A DNA stretch of 39,076 bases from Methylobacter sp. (GTDB lineage Bacteria; Pseudomonadota; Gammaproteobacteria; Methylococcales; Methylomonadaceae), in contig SCPZ01000078.1 of NCBI GenBank assembly GCA_004299305.1, positions 1 to 39,076 on the forward strand, given 5' to 3'. Positions 18,005-27,111 of this stretch are shown here, piece after piece (positions within the stretch are counted from its first letter, which is position 1; every line of letters starts with the position of its first letter). The notes below the pieces were generated by a model. It searched no databases. It had not been told where the DNA came from and worked only from the letters and a program-made list of their open reading frames with translations. Made by a program: the position numbers and the translations under genes.

Positions 18005-19903
18005 CTAAAAACCGGTACGTAAGCCCAAATAAACGGCCGCGCCGTTAAAATTAAAATCATAAATCTCTGGAGTGCGTTCATCGGTGATGTTTTCACCGCG
18101 TAAATACACATCCGTTTTCGACGTTAGCTGGTACTTCAGCAATGCATTGATGCGAGGGGCGGACTGGGCTCTAAGTTTATTGGCGACATCAAACCAGTAG
18201 CCGCTACGGACCGTTAATTCCAAGCGTAACTTTAATGGCTGCAACAATTGTATTTCATTCCAAAAAACACTTTGGTGATCGGGGCGAGCCGGTACGCGTA
18301 ACTGGGTCAACGGATTTTTAGTCGTCATATAGCTGTAATTTAAACCGCTTTCCCAGATACTCGACCAGCGGTGTTGTGACTGCATTTCCGCGCCCCAGAC
18401 ATCCACTTCCTGTAAATTGCCCGCCCTGGTTATACCGGTTCTTGAATCCAACTGCATGGTAATCATTTGCCGATAATTCTGGTAATAACCGCTCACCTTG
18501 ACCTCAGTATCGGACAATGGACGCCAACGCCAACCGATTTCGCCGCCGGCATTATGTTCGCCCTTCAACGCCGGATTGCCGAACACCGGGTGCATGAGCT
18601 CACTAACGCCGGGTTGGCGATAGCCGGTGCCGCCGTTAGCCCAGACACTCATATTTTGCGGTAATGATCGGTTCACGCCCAGCGTAAACACCTGATGGTC
18701 GCCATACATGTCGCCATGATCGGAACGTGCGTCGGCGCTCCATTGCCAAGCGCCCATCGCCAGTTCTCCGCGTACATTGGGGCTGATCACGGTCTGTGTC
18801 ACCGGCAAATTCAACAGCTGCTGGTACTGGGTATTAACCCCCCATACCAGCAACGCCTGCGTTTGCTGATCCGAGCTCAACGGCAAGCGATGGGTGTTTT
18901 TCCAATCCAGCATGAATAACTGGCTGGTCAGCGACAACGGCTTGATTAAAGTCGATGCCATTTTTTGCCTATCTTGCGTAAAACCGACTTGCAGCGAACT
19001 GTTCCAATACGCTGCCAGGTCATATTGACCGCGTAATTGCGCAACCCAGGTTTCATCCGAAAGGCTGCCTCGCTTATCGTCCACCCAGCCTATTGCGCGC
19101 CTTGGCAATACCAAACCGGGGCCGTCGATGTCTTCATGGGTACGCACAAAATACAACGAGGCATCCAGTCCGCCCCGGTCGAACTCTTTAAACCAATTAC
19201 CCGAAGCATGGGTCATGCCGAAAACATCACGCTCCGCACCGTTTTGCGCTTGGCTAATCCCACTAGCAATATCGCTATGCCCGACAACTGCGGAAAAATC
19301 ACCGGCCTTGGTCGTCAAACCGCTACCGGCAGTACCGCGCATCGTGTCGTAACTTCCCCCTTCAAGGCGAAAAAAATTATCCTGTTCCTGCATGTGCCGG
19401 GTTTGCAAATGAATGGCTCCGCCGAGTGAGCGACTGCCATGCCGTTCGCCGCCTGAGCCTCGGGTCACCGTTACCCGGTCTAAAGCATCCAAGGCATAAT
19501 GACTCAGTGAGTAAAAACCGGCAAAGTTGGCAAATAAAGGTACGCCATCCAAAGTGATCAGGCCTTGTCCGCCACCACCGGCGCCGCGTAGGCTGATGCC
19601 GGTCATCATCTGCCCGCTCCCCTGGTTGAGCATTAAGCCGCCCTGATTTCTTAATACACTATTAATATTAGGCATCTCGGCAGCCTGTAAATCATCCCTG
19701 TCTAATTGATTGCGCATGAGCGGCGGTTCAATTAATTCAGGATAAATCCGGTTATCGTAAACCGTCATCGGGCTTAACGAAACCTTGTCGTTTGCGGCTA
19801 TCGCCCCGGTCGATAGGCACAGTAAAAACACGGCCGATGTCGGATATTTTTTGTTGAACACTGTTTTTTGACCGCGCATAAAATAGATAGGACTGGAGAT
19901 CAT
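18005..19903 (-). CDS. TonB-dependent outer-membrane receptor
   Basis: 632 aa. A signal peptide ends near residue 36 (STGAIAA). The plug domain (about 45-165) includes ISLRGAGGGGQGLITLDGVPL, and the rest is a beta-barrel finishing with aromatic F, as expected for outer-membrane insertion (YLGLRTGF). It should import a metal complex or cofactor using TonB energy; the substrate cannot be read from sequence. A GAGG ribosome site precedes the chosen start. It lies 26 bases after a gene for a secreted protein of unknown function, so the two form an operon and probably work together. Some features recall vitamin B12/siderophore receptors, but I do not commit to one. Confidence 0.88.
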   Translation of the reverse strand: MISSPIYFMRGQKTVFNKKYPTSAVFLLCLSTGAIAANDKVSLSPMTVYDNRIYPELIEPPLMRNQLDRDDLQAAEMPNINSVLRNQGGLMLNQGSGQMMTGISLRGAGGGGQGLITLDGVPLFANFAGFYSLSHYALDALDRVTVTRGSGGERHGSRSLGGAIHLQTRHMQEQDNFFRLEGGSYDTMRGTAGSGLTTKAGDFSAVVGHSDIASGISQAQNGAERDVFGMTHASGNWFKEFDRGGLDASLYFVRTHEDIDGPGLVLPRRAIGWVDDKRGSLSDETWVAQLRGQYDLAAYWNSSLQVGFTQDRQKMASTLIKPLSLTSQLFMLDWKNTHRLPLSSDQQTQALLVWGVNTQYQQLLNLPVTQTVISPNVRGELAMGAWQWSADARSDHGDMYGDHQVFTLGVNRSLPQNMSVWANGGTGYRQPGVSELMHPVFGNPALKGEHNAGGEIGWRWRPLSDTEVKVSGYYQNYRQMITMQLDSRTGITRAGNLQEVDVWGAEMQSQHRWSSIWESGLNYSYMTTKNPLTQLRVPARPDHQSVFWNEIQLLQPLKLRLELTVRSGYWFDVANKLRAQSAPRINALLKYQLTSKTDVYLRGENITDERTPEIYDFNFNGAAVYLGLRTGF

Positions 19904-19929
19904 AGTTTTTCCTCGGCATTTAACTTGCG

Positions 19930-21033
19930 CTACGGCAGTTGCTGCTCTTGCTGTCGGCCCGCTATTAGAATGCGCGCCAGTCTGCGCAGTCCATCGGATG
20001 AAATATCCAGGCCGAAGGGTGCGCCTAGCTGTTCAAGTTCGTAAATCACGTCGGTTGCCGCTATAAAAGTTACATAACGTAAGCCCTGTATGCCCGGCAA
20101 CTCATCCGCGATGGTTTTTAATATCGGCGCCAAGCGCGTCCAGGTATCGGTAAAAAACACCCGTACCGGATCGGCGCTATCCGCATCATGTTCTTTTAAG
20201 CCTGCCTGAAAGGCCGTCCGGGAATCCGTCAGGATTTCAAACAAGGTGTCGCGCAGTTCCGGCGATTTTGTGTCATTGGCGGCCTGTTCAATGGCCGAAC
20301 TTAAAAACGTATCCCATTGCTGCCAAGCGGATTGCCATTGTTTTTGTTCGGTTTCGCTAAAGGCGGCGGCAGGCTTTACAACAAGTTTTTTGGTCGGCGC
20401 ATTGAAAACCAGCTTAATGCTTATGCCCTTATCTTCGGCATTAATACTGTCGAATCTGAGTGATTTGAGTATCGCCTTAACCTCCTCTGCATTATCCTTG
20501 GGTAAAAAATGCGTCAGCGTTTGTTCTATATCGCTACGGGACTCGTTTAAATCAATTTTTATGTCGGCAAGCTTGGGCTCGGCAAAGCGTTTAATCAAAT
20601 CCTGGAGTTTGTTGATAGTCAGGTGATGACCTTCATGATCATAGGCGGTTGCGCTGGTGATCGGAAAGCTCAATACAGAATGCCCGGAGTCGAGCGTCGG
20701 TTGTTGGAAAGTTTCCAATACCCCCGACCATTCCAGAACAGTTAAGCATTGTCCGCCCAGGCTGGTTCCAAATCGCGCATGAACGTCGTTTAACAACTGA
20801 ATTTGGCCGTTTTTTCCGTTAACATCGGGCTTGGAAAGCCGTAAATAACTGCATCCTTGGCGATCGTTCCACAGCTCGGCGCTAGCGTCTTTGCCGGTAT
20901 ACAGCTGGGAGAGCAATACTTTTTTGATAAAACTGTAATCAATTTGCAAGGGAATACTGAGTTGATCGGCGCTGCTGTTTTCAAAAAACAACAGCAATAG
21001 GCCGAAAACGGCCGCTATGAAACTTTTGTGCAT
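19930..21033 (-). CDS. secreted hypothetical protein paired with TonB receptor
   Basis: 367 aa, not recognised. A signal peptide (about residues 1-22, hydrophobic FIAAVFGLLLLFF followed by NSSADQ) predicts a periplasmic or exported protein. Two conserved-looking cysteines (in RQGCSYLRL and GGQCLTVLEW) could form a disulfide. The rest is a mixed, Asp/Gln-rich domain with many helices. It is preceded by a GGAGA ribosome site and immediately followed by the TonB-dependent receptor gene with a 26-base gap. A role as periplasmic or surface partner in ligand capture is inference from position alone. Confidence 0.7.
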   Translation of the reverse strand: MHKSFIAAVFGLLLLFFENSSADQLSIPLQIDYSFIKKVLLSQLYTGKDASAELWNDRQGCSYLRLSKPDVNGKNGQIQLLNDVHARFGTSLGGQCLTVLEWSGVLETFQQPTLDSGHSVLSFPITSATAYDHEGHHLTINKLQDLIKRFAEPKLADIKIDLNESRSDIEQTLTHFLPKDNAEEVKAILKSLRFDSINAEDKGISIKLVFNAPTKKLVVKPAAAFSETEQKQWQSAWQQWDTFLSSAIEQAANDTKSPELRDTLFEILTDSRTAFQAGLKEHDADSADPVRVFFTDTWTRLAPILKTIADELPGIQGLRYVTFIAATDVIYELEQLGAPFGLDISSDGLRRLARILIAGRQQEQQLP

Positions 21034-21078
21034 AAATTTTCTCCAGTCGGGTTGCGTGTGCTAATCATTAACGTGAAG

Positions 21079-23028
21079 CTATTTCCCCCCAACAATGGCT
21101 TGCAAAATATCAACGTCTGTTGCTGAGGATACAGGCTTGGGCTGTTCGGGACTATATTTAGGCCGGGTAAATTGGCGTCCCATGAATAAATCATTACTGA
21201 CGACCGATACATTTTCCAGCCAACGTGAAGATAACTGGCAAGCCTCAGAATAAGGCGGCTCTTTGCATAATTCCACTTTCCCGTCAGCCAATCTATTAAA
21301 ATGCAGACCCGGCAATGTCCGTACACGTATATTCGACAAAGGCGCCGCATAATCCATGATGCTCGGCTCATTGAAGTTCAGCAAATCGAGCAACAATTTA
21401 GGCAGTTGATAAAGCGGCAGGCTGCCGATTTTAAGCGGCCCGCGTTTACCGTCGATAATAAGCATCGGCGTACTCACATAGGCTTTAAACATGGTCGGCG
21501 TAAAGTGACTGCGATTGGCCGTCAGCAGCCCCGATTCGGCATAGCCTGCAAAATTTTCACCCAGAAAAGGCAGGTGATCGCCAAAAACCACGATAATGCC
21601 GTCCGGGTCGCGTTTGCGCACCTCATTGATAAACACCATTAATTCCCGAGACTTATAATAAACCGTGTTGGCATAAGTCGATACTTCCTCAACTTTGGAC
21701 GACGAGCTTATTTTATCGGGTCGGCTTTCATTTAATGGATAATTCCAGTGTCCGAAATAGGTCACGATATAGTCCAACACCGGTTGCTTGGCATCCATCG
21801 ACCCTGATATTTTCTCCAGCACTTGGCGATATAAAGTGCTGTCGGACATAAATTCCCGGTTCATATCATCCTGGACAAAATCCTGCAACGACCAATAGGT
21901 CTGGAAACCCATGCGTTTATAAGCATTAACGCGATTCCAGAACACCGGCACATTCGGATGCGAGGCGATGGTGCGATAGCTTTTCTCAGCAAGAATACGC
22001 GGTAAACAAGGCACATCATTAAGCAACTGGCGTTCAAATTTGACCGTGTCTTTTACGACAGGAAAGCCGCATAACGCCTCAAACTCGGAATTAGCGGTAA
22101 AACCGCCGAATACAGGAACCAGCGCATGAGAATAGTCTGCGCTCTTCCACAGATCGCGAAACTCAGGCGAAAGAGGATAAGGTTTATATTTTGCTTTTTT
22201 TAATGCACTGGGATCCCAGAAAGACTCCAGTAATACGATATGTATGTTACGCGGCGTAAACACTTTGGCAACAGCCTCTTTTTTACCGGCGCTGCCGACG
22301 GCCAATAATTTATCGGCGGCTTCCTGAGCTATATCGGCATCTGGAATCACCTCGGCTGCCGCAAAATATCGCGCGCTTTCCAGCAAGGTATATAGCGTTG
22401 CCCCGCGCCACACATAATTGGAACGTTGATCCCATACCGAGTTGCCAAAGTAACCATCCAAAGGGTCCAGAATGGTAGCGGGTTTGTAGACCACGGTGAT
22501 GCCAAGCAAAATGACCGCCATACAGGCCAGATAGGCCCTGCCATGACGCATGGAAAAGTTGAACAACACTAGACTGGCAATAGCGGCCAGCGGTATCGCG
22601 GCGGCAAAAAACCGCCAACCATCGAGTATTAAAAGCAGCGATTGCAGGGCAAAAATATCGTCCGGCATAATCGGCCCGCCAAAAAAAGATATTTTTACCG
22701 CGTTACCGACATACAACAGCCCCATTAACAGCGCATGAATCACCAGAAAAATCCATACCCGTTTCGATAAGGCATACAGTACGTAAGCAATGACCAGTTG
22801 CAGCAGGTAATCGTAAGGCACCGACGCAGTCAATATTTGCACACCGAATTTAAAGGTACTGATTAGGTAATACAACAGATAAAACAGCGTCGTAGAAAGT
22901 AGCGGCAATAATTTCAGTAGCATTAAATTGGTGAATGTGAATCTGTCTCGATAAGCAAGGGCCATTTTATCATAGAATGTATCCCGTCTCGCCGCCCAGC
23001 CAATGCAGCCTTGCACCGCCCTCCTCAT
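21079..23028 (-). CDS. LTA-synthase-type membrane sulfatase/phosphoglycerol transferase
   Basis: 649 aa from the first ATG; a second candidate start at 22965 (MALAYRDRF) would remove 21 residues, and neither has a clear ribosome site. Four or five N-terminal membrane helices (to about residue 190) lead to a periplasmic alkaline-phosphatase-fold domain. The likely nucleophile is Thr311 in GGFTANSEF, and the metal-binding FGDHLPFL and FGHWNYPL segments are present. The family transfers phosphoglycerol or phosphoethanolamine groups to glycans or lipids; in Gram-negatives it decorates periplasmic glucans or surface polymers. Specificity here is unknown. Divergent from the Fae gene with a 42-base gap. 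Confidence 0.85.
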   Translation of the reverse strand: MRRAVQGCIGWAARRDTFYDKMALAYRDRFTFTNLMLLKLLPLLSTTLFYLLYYLISTFKFGVQILTASVPYDYLLQLVIAYVLYALSKRVWIFLVIHALLMGLLYVGNAVKISFFGGPIMPDDIFALQSLLLILDGWRFFAAAIPLAAIASLVLFNFSMRHGRAYLACMAVILLGITVVYKPATILDPLDGYFGNSVWDQRSNYVWRGATLYTLLESARYFAAAEVIPDADIAQEAADKLLAVGSAGKKEAVAKVFTPRNIHIVLLESFWDPSALKKAKYKPYPLSPEFRDLWKSADYSHALVPVFGGFTANSEFEALCGFPVVKDTVKFERQLLNDVPCLPRILAEKSYRTIASHPNVPVFWNRVNAYKRMGFQTYWSLQDFVQDDMNREFMSDSTLYRQVLEKISGSMDAKQPVLDYIVTYFGHWNYPLNESRPDKISSSSKVEEVSTYANTVYYKSRELMVFINEVRKRDPDGIIVVFGDHLPFLGENFAGYAESGLLTANRSHFTPTMFKAYVSTPMLIIDGKRGPLKIGSLPLYQLPKLLLDLLNFNEPSIMDYAAPLSNIRVRTLPGLHFNRLADGKVELCKEPPYSEACQLSSRWLENVSVVSNDLFMGRQFTRPKYSPEQPKPVSSATDVDILQAIVGGK

Positions 23029-23070
23029 CCGTCATAGAATGTCCGCTTTCAATCTTTTTGGGGTTAGATC

Positions 23071-23622
23071 ATGTCAGATACAATTTGGTTCAGAACCGGC
23101 GAAGCCACGGTATTTTCCAGCGAGGGTCAAGGCACAGACGCCATGCCCGAAATATTGATAGGCAGTGTGAAAGGACCGGCCGGCAACGCGTTTGCCAACC
23201 TGATGGGTCAAACCGAAGGCCATACCCGGATGTTCGCCATTCGAGCCTGCAACCAACAAGTGAAGCCTGCGACAATCATGGTGCCCAAGGTCACCATCAA
23301 ATCCACCGACTATGTCAATTTGTTTGGCGGCCCCGTGCAATCGGCGGTCGCGGATGCGGTGCTGGACAGCGTCATCGACGGTGTTATTCCTGCCGACCAA
23401 GCCAATGACCTGTGTATTATTGCGATGCTGTGGATCGCTCCTGAATGCGCGACCAACCCCGACCTGGATCGTAAGGATTTATATCGCACCAACTATGAAG
23501 CGATGAAACTGGCTATTTCCCGCGCTATGAGCAACTCACCCAGCATTGAAGAGTTAATTGCCAACCGGCACAAAATTGTCCACGAAATGTATGATCCTGA
23601 AACCGGCGAGTCCCAGTGGTAG
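23071..23622 (+). CDS. formaldehyde-activating enzyme homologue lacking the catalytic His
   Basis: 183 aa. The match to Fae is clear in GPAGNAFANLM, VKPATIMVPKVTIKS, LFGGPVQSAVADAV and ADQANDL. Fae joins formaldehyde to tetrahydromethanopterin in methylotrophs. Canonical Fae has GEALVGDGNEVAHID with an active His; here the corresponding segment is GEATVFSSEGQGTDAMPE, so the His is replaced by Met25 and the loop is longer. It is therefore probably a divergent paralogue (Fae2/Fae3-like) and may not condense formaldehyde. A GGGG stretch seven bases before the ATG may serve as ribosome site. The gene stands alone, with repeats filling the gap to the convergent Lon-type gene. Confidence 0.85.
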   Translation: MSDTIWFRTGEATVFSSEGQGTDAMPEILIGSVKGPAGNAFANLMGQTEGHTRMFAIRACNQQVKPATIMVPKVTIKSTDYVNLFGGPVQSAVADAVLDSVIDGVIPADQANDLCIIAMLWIAPECATNPDLDRKDLYRTNYEAMKLAISRAMSNSPSIEELIANRHKIVHEMYDPETGESQW

Positions 23623-23638
23623 GTAGTACACAAATATA

Positions 23639-23985
23639 ATAGAACACGGATAGCACGGATTAGACGGATTAACACGGATTTATTCACTTTTTTATCGTAA
23701 CTACTCAGCAGATAGAAAATGGAACACGGATGCCAAAAGTAGGCACTTCTACGACTTGTATGGATGTAGGAGGTAGAGCAATGCAGGGGCAATTGCCGAG
23801 GCGACACGGATTAGACTGATAAACACAGATAAAACCAATGAATGGACTGTCCATCGACTCGTTTAAATGCGTTTAAATCCGTCCAATCCGTGTTCTATTA
23901 TAAAATTAGCCTTGAGTAGTTATTTTTTATCAGTGCTTATCAGCCAAATCCGTGTCATTTGGCATCTGTGTTCTATTTTTCTAAC
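23639..23985. repeat. ATCCGTGT palindrome (outer copy) between fae and Lon genes
   Basis: Left arm 23639-23687 and right arm 23932-23978 are inverted copies of the ATCCGTGT repeat; the loop has been split by the MITE at 23697-23923. The right arm reads GTGTCATTTGGCATCTG, where other copies have either GTGTCATCCG or a full 23-base insert, so it looks like a deletion remnant of that insert. The repeat fills the whole convergent gap from the fae stop to the protease stop. Confidence 0.75.
23697..23923. mobile_element. MITE nested in a palindrome, with target duplication
   Basis: Ends GTAACTACTCA and TGAGTAGTTAT form the terminal repeats. The flanking bases TTTTTATC occur directly on both sides (23689-23696 and 23924-23931); counting one more T the match is nine. 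Inside are ATCCGTGT arms; the left arm carries a 71-base version (23733-23803) of the small insert seen elsewhere as 23 bases. Best evidence in the window for transposition of this family. Confidence 0.85.
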
Positions 23986-23999
23986 TGCCGAAGATGCAA

Positions 24000-26396
24000 T
24001 CACTCATTCTCGGCTTTACTATTAAAATCCTTTTTAATTTTGGTAAATTGCAACAACTGGTTTTCAACCTGGGCATTAAACGATCCCGGCTGATAACTAC
24101 CTTGCTCGTTGACAGTACCCGCCTCCATTCCGGTCAGTAACTCAAGCGCATCATCTACGCTTGTTACCGCATAAATGTTGAACTGGCCTGATTGAGCGGC
24201 ATGTACCACATCCCAGCGCAACATTAGATGTTTAATATTGGTGGCCGGAATAATAACCCCCTGCGTGCCGGTTAACCCTTTCTTGGCGCAAATATCGAAG
24301 AAACCTTCAATTTTTTCATTGACTCCGCCTATCGGCTGGACATTTCCCAGTTGATTGACTGAACCGGTAATAGCCAAATCCTGCCGCAATGGAATCTGGG
24401 CCAGCGACGATAAAATAACGCAAAGTTCAGCCAAAGAAGCGCTATCGCCCTCAACATGACCGTATGATTGTTCAAATACCAGACTGGCGGCTACCGAGAA
24501 CGGCGTTGTCCTTGAATAACGGGCGGCGATAAAACTCGATAAGATCAATACGCCTTTTGAATGAATAGCGCCGCCCAATTCAATTTCCCGTTCAATATCC
24601 ACTACTTTTCCACTGCCTAAACGAGTGGTTGCGGTGATTCGGATCGGTTGCCCAAAGCTAAACTCGCCCAGCTGCAATACCGAAAGGCCGTTGACTTGAC
24701 CGATAACCTTGCCTTCTGTGTCAATTAATACCGTGCCTCGATGTATATTCTCGTACAGCTTTTCCCTGATTTTATCCAAACGGTGAATTTTATGGTCAAT
24801 GGCCTGCTGCACATCGCTATTGGTGATATGCTCATGACCGTTATTATCCGCCCAATAATCCGCTTCCGTTAACAAGTCCTTGATAGTACGCAGGTGGGTC
24901 AGCAATTTTTCCGCATCGCCGCTTATCCTGGAGCCATGTTCTATGACCCTGGCGACGGCATTTTGACTCAAGGGGCGCAACTTCTCGCGACGCGCGATAG
25001 TTGCCAGCAAACAGGCGTAGTCATGGTCGCTATCTTCCCTGGCAACCGATTGATCAAAATCAGCGGCTATTTTAAACAGGTCATGAAACTCCGGGTCATA
25101 CTCGCTTAGCAAATAATAAATCAGCGGCTCGCCCATCAGGATGAGTTTTAAATTAAGCGGTATGGACTGCGGTTCAAGCGATGTAGCGCTACTCAGACTG
25201 AGCGCCCGTTCCAAGGACTCAATACGGATTTCGCCGGACTGTAGGGTTCTTTTAAGCGTATCCCAGGCATAAGGCTGGAACAGCAGTTTTCGGGCATCGA
25301 TAATCAGGTAGCCGCCGTTGGCTTTATGCAATGCGCCGGGCTTGATCATGGTGAAATCGGTGACTAGCGAACCCATATAAGCCTGATGATCGATACGACC
25401 AACCAGATTACTGTAACTCGGATGATCCTCGTAAATAACCGGGGCCGATTTCTTGTTGCAAAAATCCACCATCAGGTTAACGTAATACCGTTTAAACGGA
25501 TTGGGCTCCGGCGACATTTCCATCAAGGGGAATATTTTTTCGCTACGCGGAAGAAAATCCAAAACATGCTCGATAATATCTTTTTGAGCATCATTCAGGT
25601 AACTAAGAACGGCTTCCTGTTTGGCGTACTTTTCGACCAAGTCGTCTATCGAATGATTAACGGCCTGCTCGGCAATTTCGCGGTTTAGCGCTTGCAATTT
25701 ACGTTTAGTTTCCTTACGCCAGACGGGGAAGTTTTTCACCAATTTTGCCAGGCGTTCCTGCAAGTCAAAAATGGTTTTTTGTATATCATGCTGCTTGTCT
25801 TTATCAAACTTATTGAACTGCTCGGGACTGATAATCTCGTTATTTTCATCAGCCGGGGAAAATGCGTAACCGGTTGTGGTTTCCGTGAGAATAATATGGG
25901 CATTAGCCGCCTCTTCACGTAACTGACTAAGTTCACTTATCTCCCGTTGCCGCGATTCACTTTCAAGCTCACTCGTCCTGGAGCGGTATTCGTCACCATC
26001 AAACGCCGCCGGTATGGCGATACTCAACTCGTCAATCAACTGCGCCATGTCGTGCTTGAAAACCTTGCCTTGTCCCGGACTGAGTTTAATGGCCGTCGGT
26101 TTAGCCGGCTGACTAAAATTATTGACATAACACCAATCGGAAGGAATGTTTTGGCGACTGGCTTCGTGTTCGGCCAACTGGCGTACAGTAGTCAGTTTAC
26201 CTGTGCCTGAAGGCGCCATTGCGAAGATGTTGTAACCGTTTTTATGCATGCGAATGCCAAATTTAACGGCTTCCACAGCGCGTTGCTGACCGACCGCAAT
26301 ATCAATATCTTCAAGCTCCTCAGTGGAAGAGAACCTTAATTGTTCAACATTACATGGCTTATAGAGTTGTGCAGGATTCAACGGTGTATGTTTCAT
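24000..26396 (-). CDS. Lon-related ATP-dependent protease (YcbZ/LonB type)
   Basis: 798 aa. The ATPase part has a P-loop APSGTGKLTT (61-70) with Lys67 followed by Leu rather than Ser/Thr, a long inserted helical region (about 140-290), and a Walker B-like GGYLIIDARKLL. The C-terminal proteolytic domain has the Ser-Lys dyad Ser652 (EGDSASLAEL) and Lys695 (NEKIEGFF), 43 residues apart exactly as in Lon. It would degrade cytoplasmic proteins in an ATP-linked manner. This is the lon-related family of E. coli YcbZ, not classical Lon, which has a different N-terminal domain. The gene converges on the Fae homologue across a repeat-filled gap. Confidence 0.92.
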   Translation of the reverse strand: MKHTPLNPAQLYKPCNVEQLRFSSTEELEDIDIAVGQQRAVEAVKFGIRMHKNGYNIFAMAPSGTGKLTTVRQLAEHEASRQNIPSDWCYVNNFSQPAKPTAIKLSPGQGKVFKHDMAQLIDELSIAIPAAFDGDEYRSRTSELESESRQREISELSQLREEAANAHIILTETTTGYAFSPADENNEIISPEQFNKFDKDKQHDIQKTIFDLQERLAKLVKNFPVWRKETKRKLQALNREIAEQAVNHSIDDLVEKYAKQEAVLSYLNDAQKDIIEHVLDFLPRSEKIFPLMEMSPEPNPFKRYYVNLMVDFCNKKSAPVIYEDHPSYSNLVGRIDHQAYMGSLVTDFTMIKPGALHKANGGYLIIDARKLLFQPYAWDTLKRTLQSGEIRIESLERALSLSSATSLEPQSIPLNLKLILMGEPLIYYLLSEYDPEFHDLFKIAADFDQSVAREDSDHDYACLLATIARREKLRPLSQNAVARVIEHGSRISGDAEKLLTHLRTIKDLLTEADYWADNNGHEHITNSDVQQAIDHKIHRLDKIREKLYENIHRGTVLIDTEGKVIGQVNGLSVLQLGEFSFGQPIRITATTRLGSGKVVDIEREIELGGAIHSKGVLILSSFIAARYSRTTPFSVAASLVFEQSYGHVEGDSASLAELCVILSSLAQIPLRQDLAITGSVNQLGNVQPIGGVNEKIEGFFDICAKKGLTGTQGVIIPATNIKHLMLRWDVVHAAQSGQFNIYAVTSVDDALELLTGMEAGTVNEQGSYQPGSFNAQVENQLLQFTKIKKDFNSKAENE

Positions 26397-26922
26397 AGCT
26401 TATGTGTTTTACGTGTAAATTCAGTCTATTAACGGGTAACGTTAAGTTTACGTTATGGGCTAGGTTTAGAAAACTAAACCCTATAGTAAAGGTTATGATC
26501 TATTTTGAAATAATAATTTTTTAAATATCGACAATGAACGTGTCGGCATTGAGTCTCCCCCTTCTTTTTTTCGGCGTATTTTTAAACCTAGTATGGTTCT
26601 GAGTGGGTTCTAAGTATTTACACGAATATGTTTGTCCTCAATTTTTTGCTTCAATAGCCACATTCATGGATCGCTCATTTTTTAGTGATCCAACAAACTC
26701 ATATCGTCTACGGGGATAAGCAGGAAACTTAATGGCCATTTTTTTGCGTTCCAGAACCTCATTCCAAGCATCGCCAGCTAAAAATTCTATTAAAAACTCT
26801 ATCGAGTGGAGTGATCGGCATGACACGGATAATCAAACCGCTATTCTACAAACCGCAAAGCTATCGCTGGTTTTTCCATGCTTATCAATAATCGAACACC
26901 AGTGAACATAAGTGGGTGAAAA
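26397..26922. other. intergenic region upstream of the Lon-type gene
   Basis: About 526 bases. It holds a short perfect hairpin GGTTTAG-AAAA-CTAAACC (26463-26480), about 70 bases upstream of the protease start, that may be an operator or a processing site. A minus-strand frame at 26638-26826 (62 codons) lacks a ribosome site and similarity and was not accepted. The 3' part leads to the DUF2934 gene. No other features seen. Confidence 0.4.
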
Positions 26923-27111
26923 ATGAGCACATCCGTTCAAGAAGCAAATCCGAACCCTCTAGGAGCATTTACACCAATAAATCTTCCTGACTGTTACACA
27001 AAAATTGCTGAACTTGCCTTTTACAAGGCAGAAAGTCGAGGTTTTAAACCGGGTCATGAACTTGATGACTGGATTAGGGCTGAGCGAGAATTTAAAGAAA
27101 TAATTCGTTAA
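26923..27111 (+). CDS. DUF2934 domain protein
   Basis: 62 aa. The segment KIAELAFYKAESRGFKPGHE followed by LDDWIRAEREF matches the DUF2934 pattern (IAELAYxxAExRGFxPGxExxDWLxAE), a short domain of unknown function found in proteobacteria, often near stress or metabolic genes. The frame is preceded by GGTGA shortly before the ATG. The gene stands alone; 277 bases separate it from the cold-shock gene on the same strand. Confidence 0.8.
   Translation: MSTSVQEANPNPLGAFTPINLPDCYTKIAELAFYKAESRGFKPGHELDDWIRAEREFKEIIR

Noticed and set aside
22968-23040. CATAGAATGT direct repeat between the sulfatase and Fae genes
   Set aside because: Only ten bases, in a region overlapping the sulfatase start; could be chance.
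26638-26826. 62-codon minus-strand frame
   Set aside because: No ribosome site, no recognised domain, and an equally plausible untranslated region; not strong enough to call.
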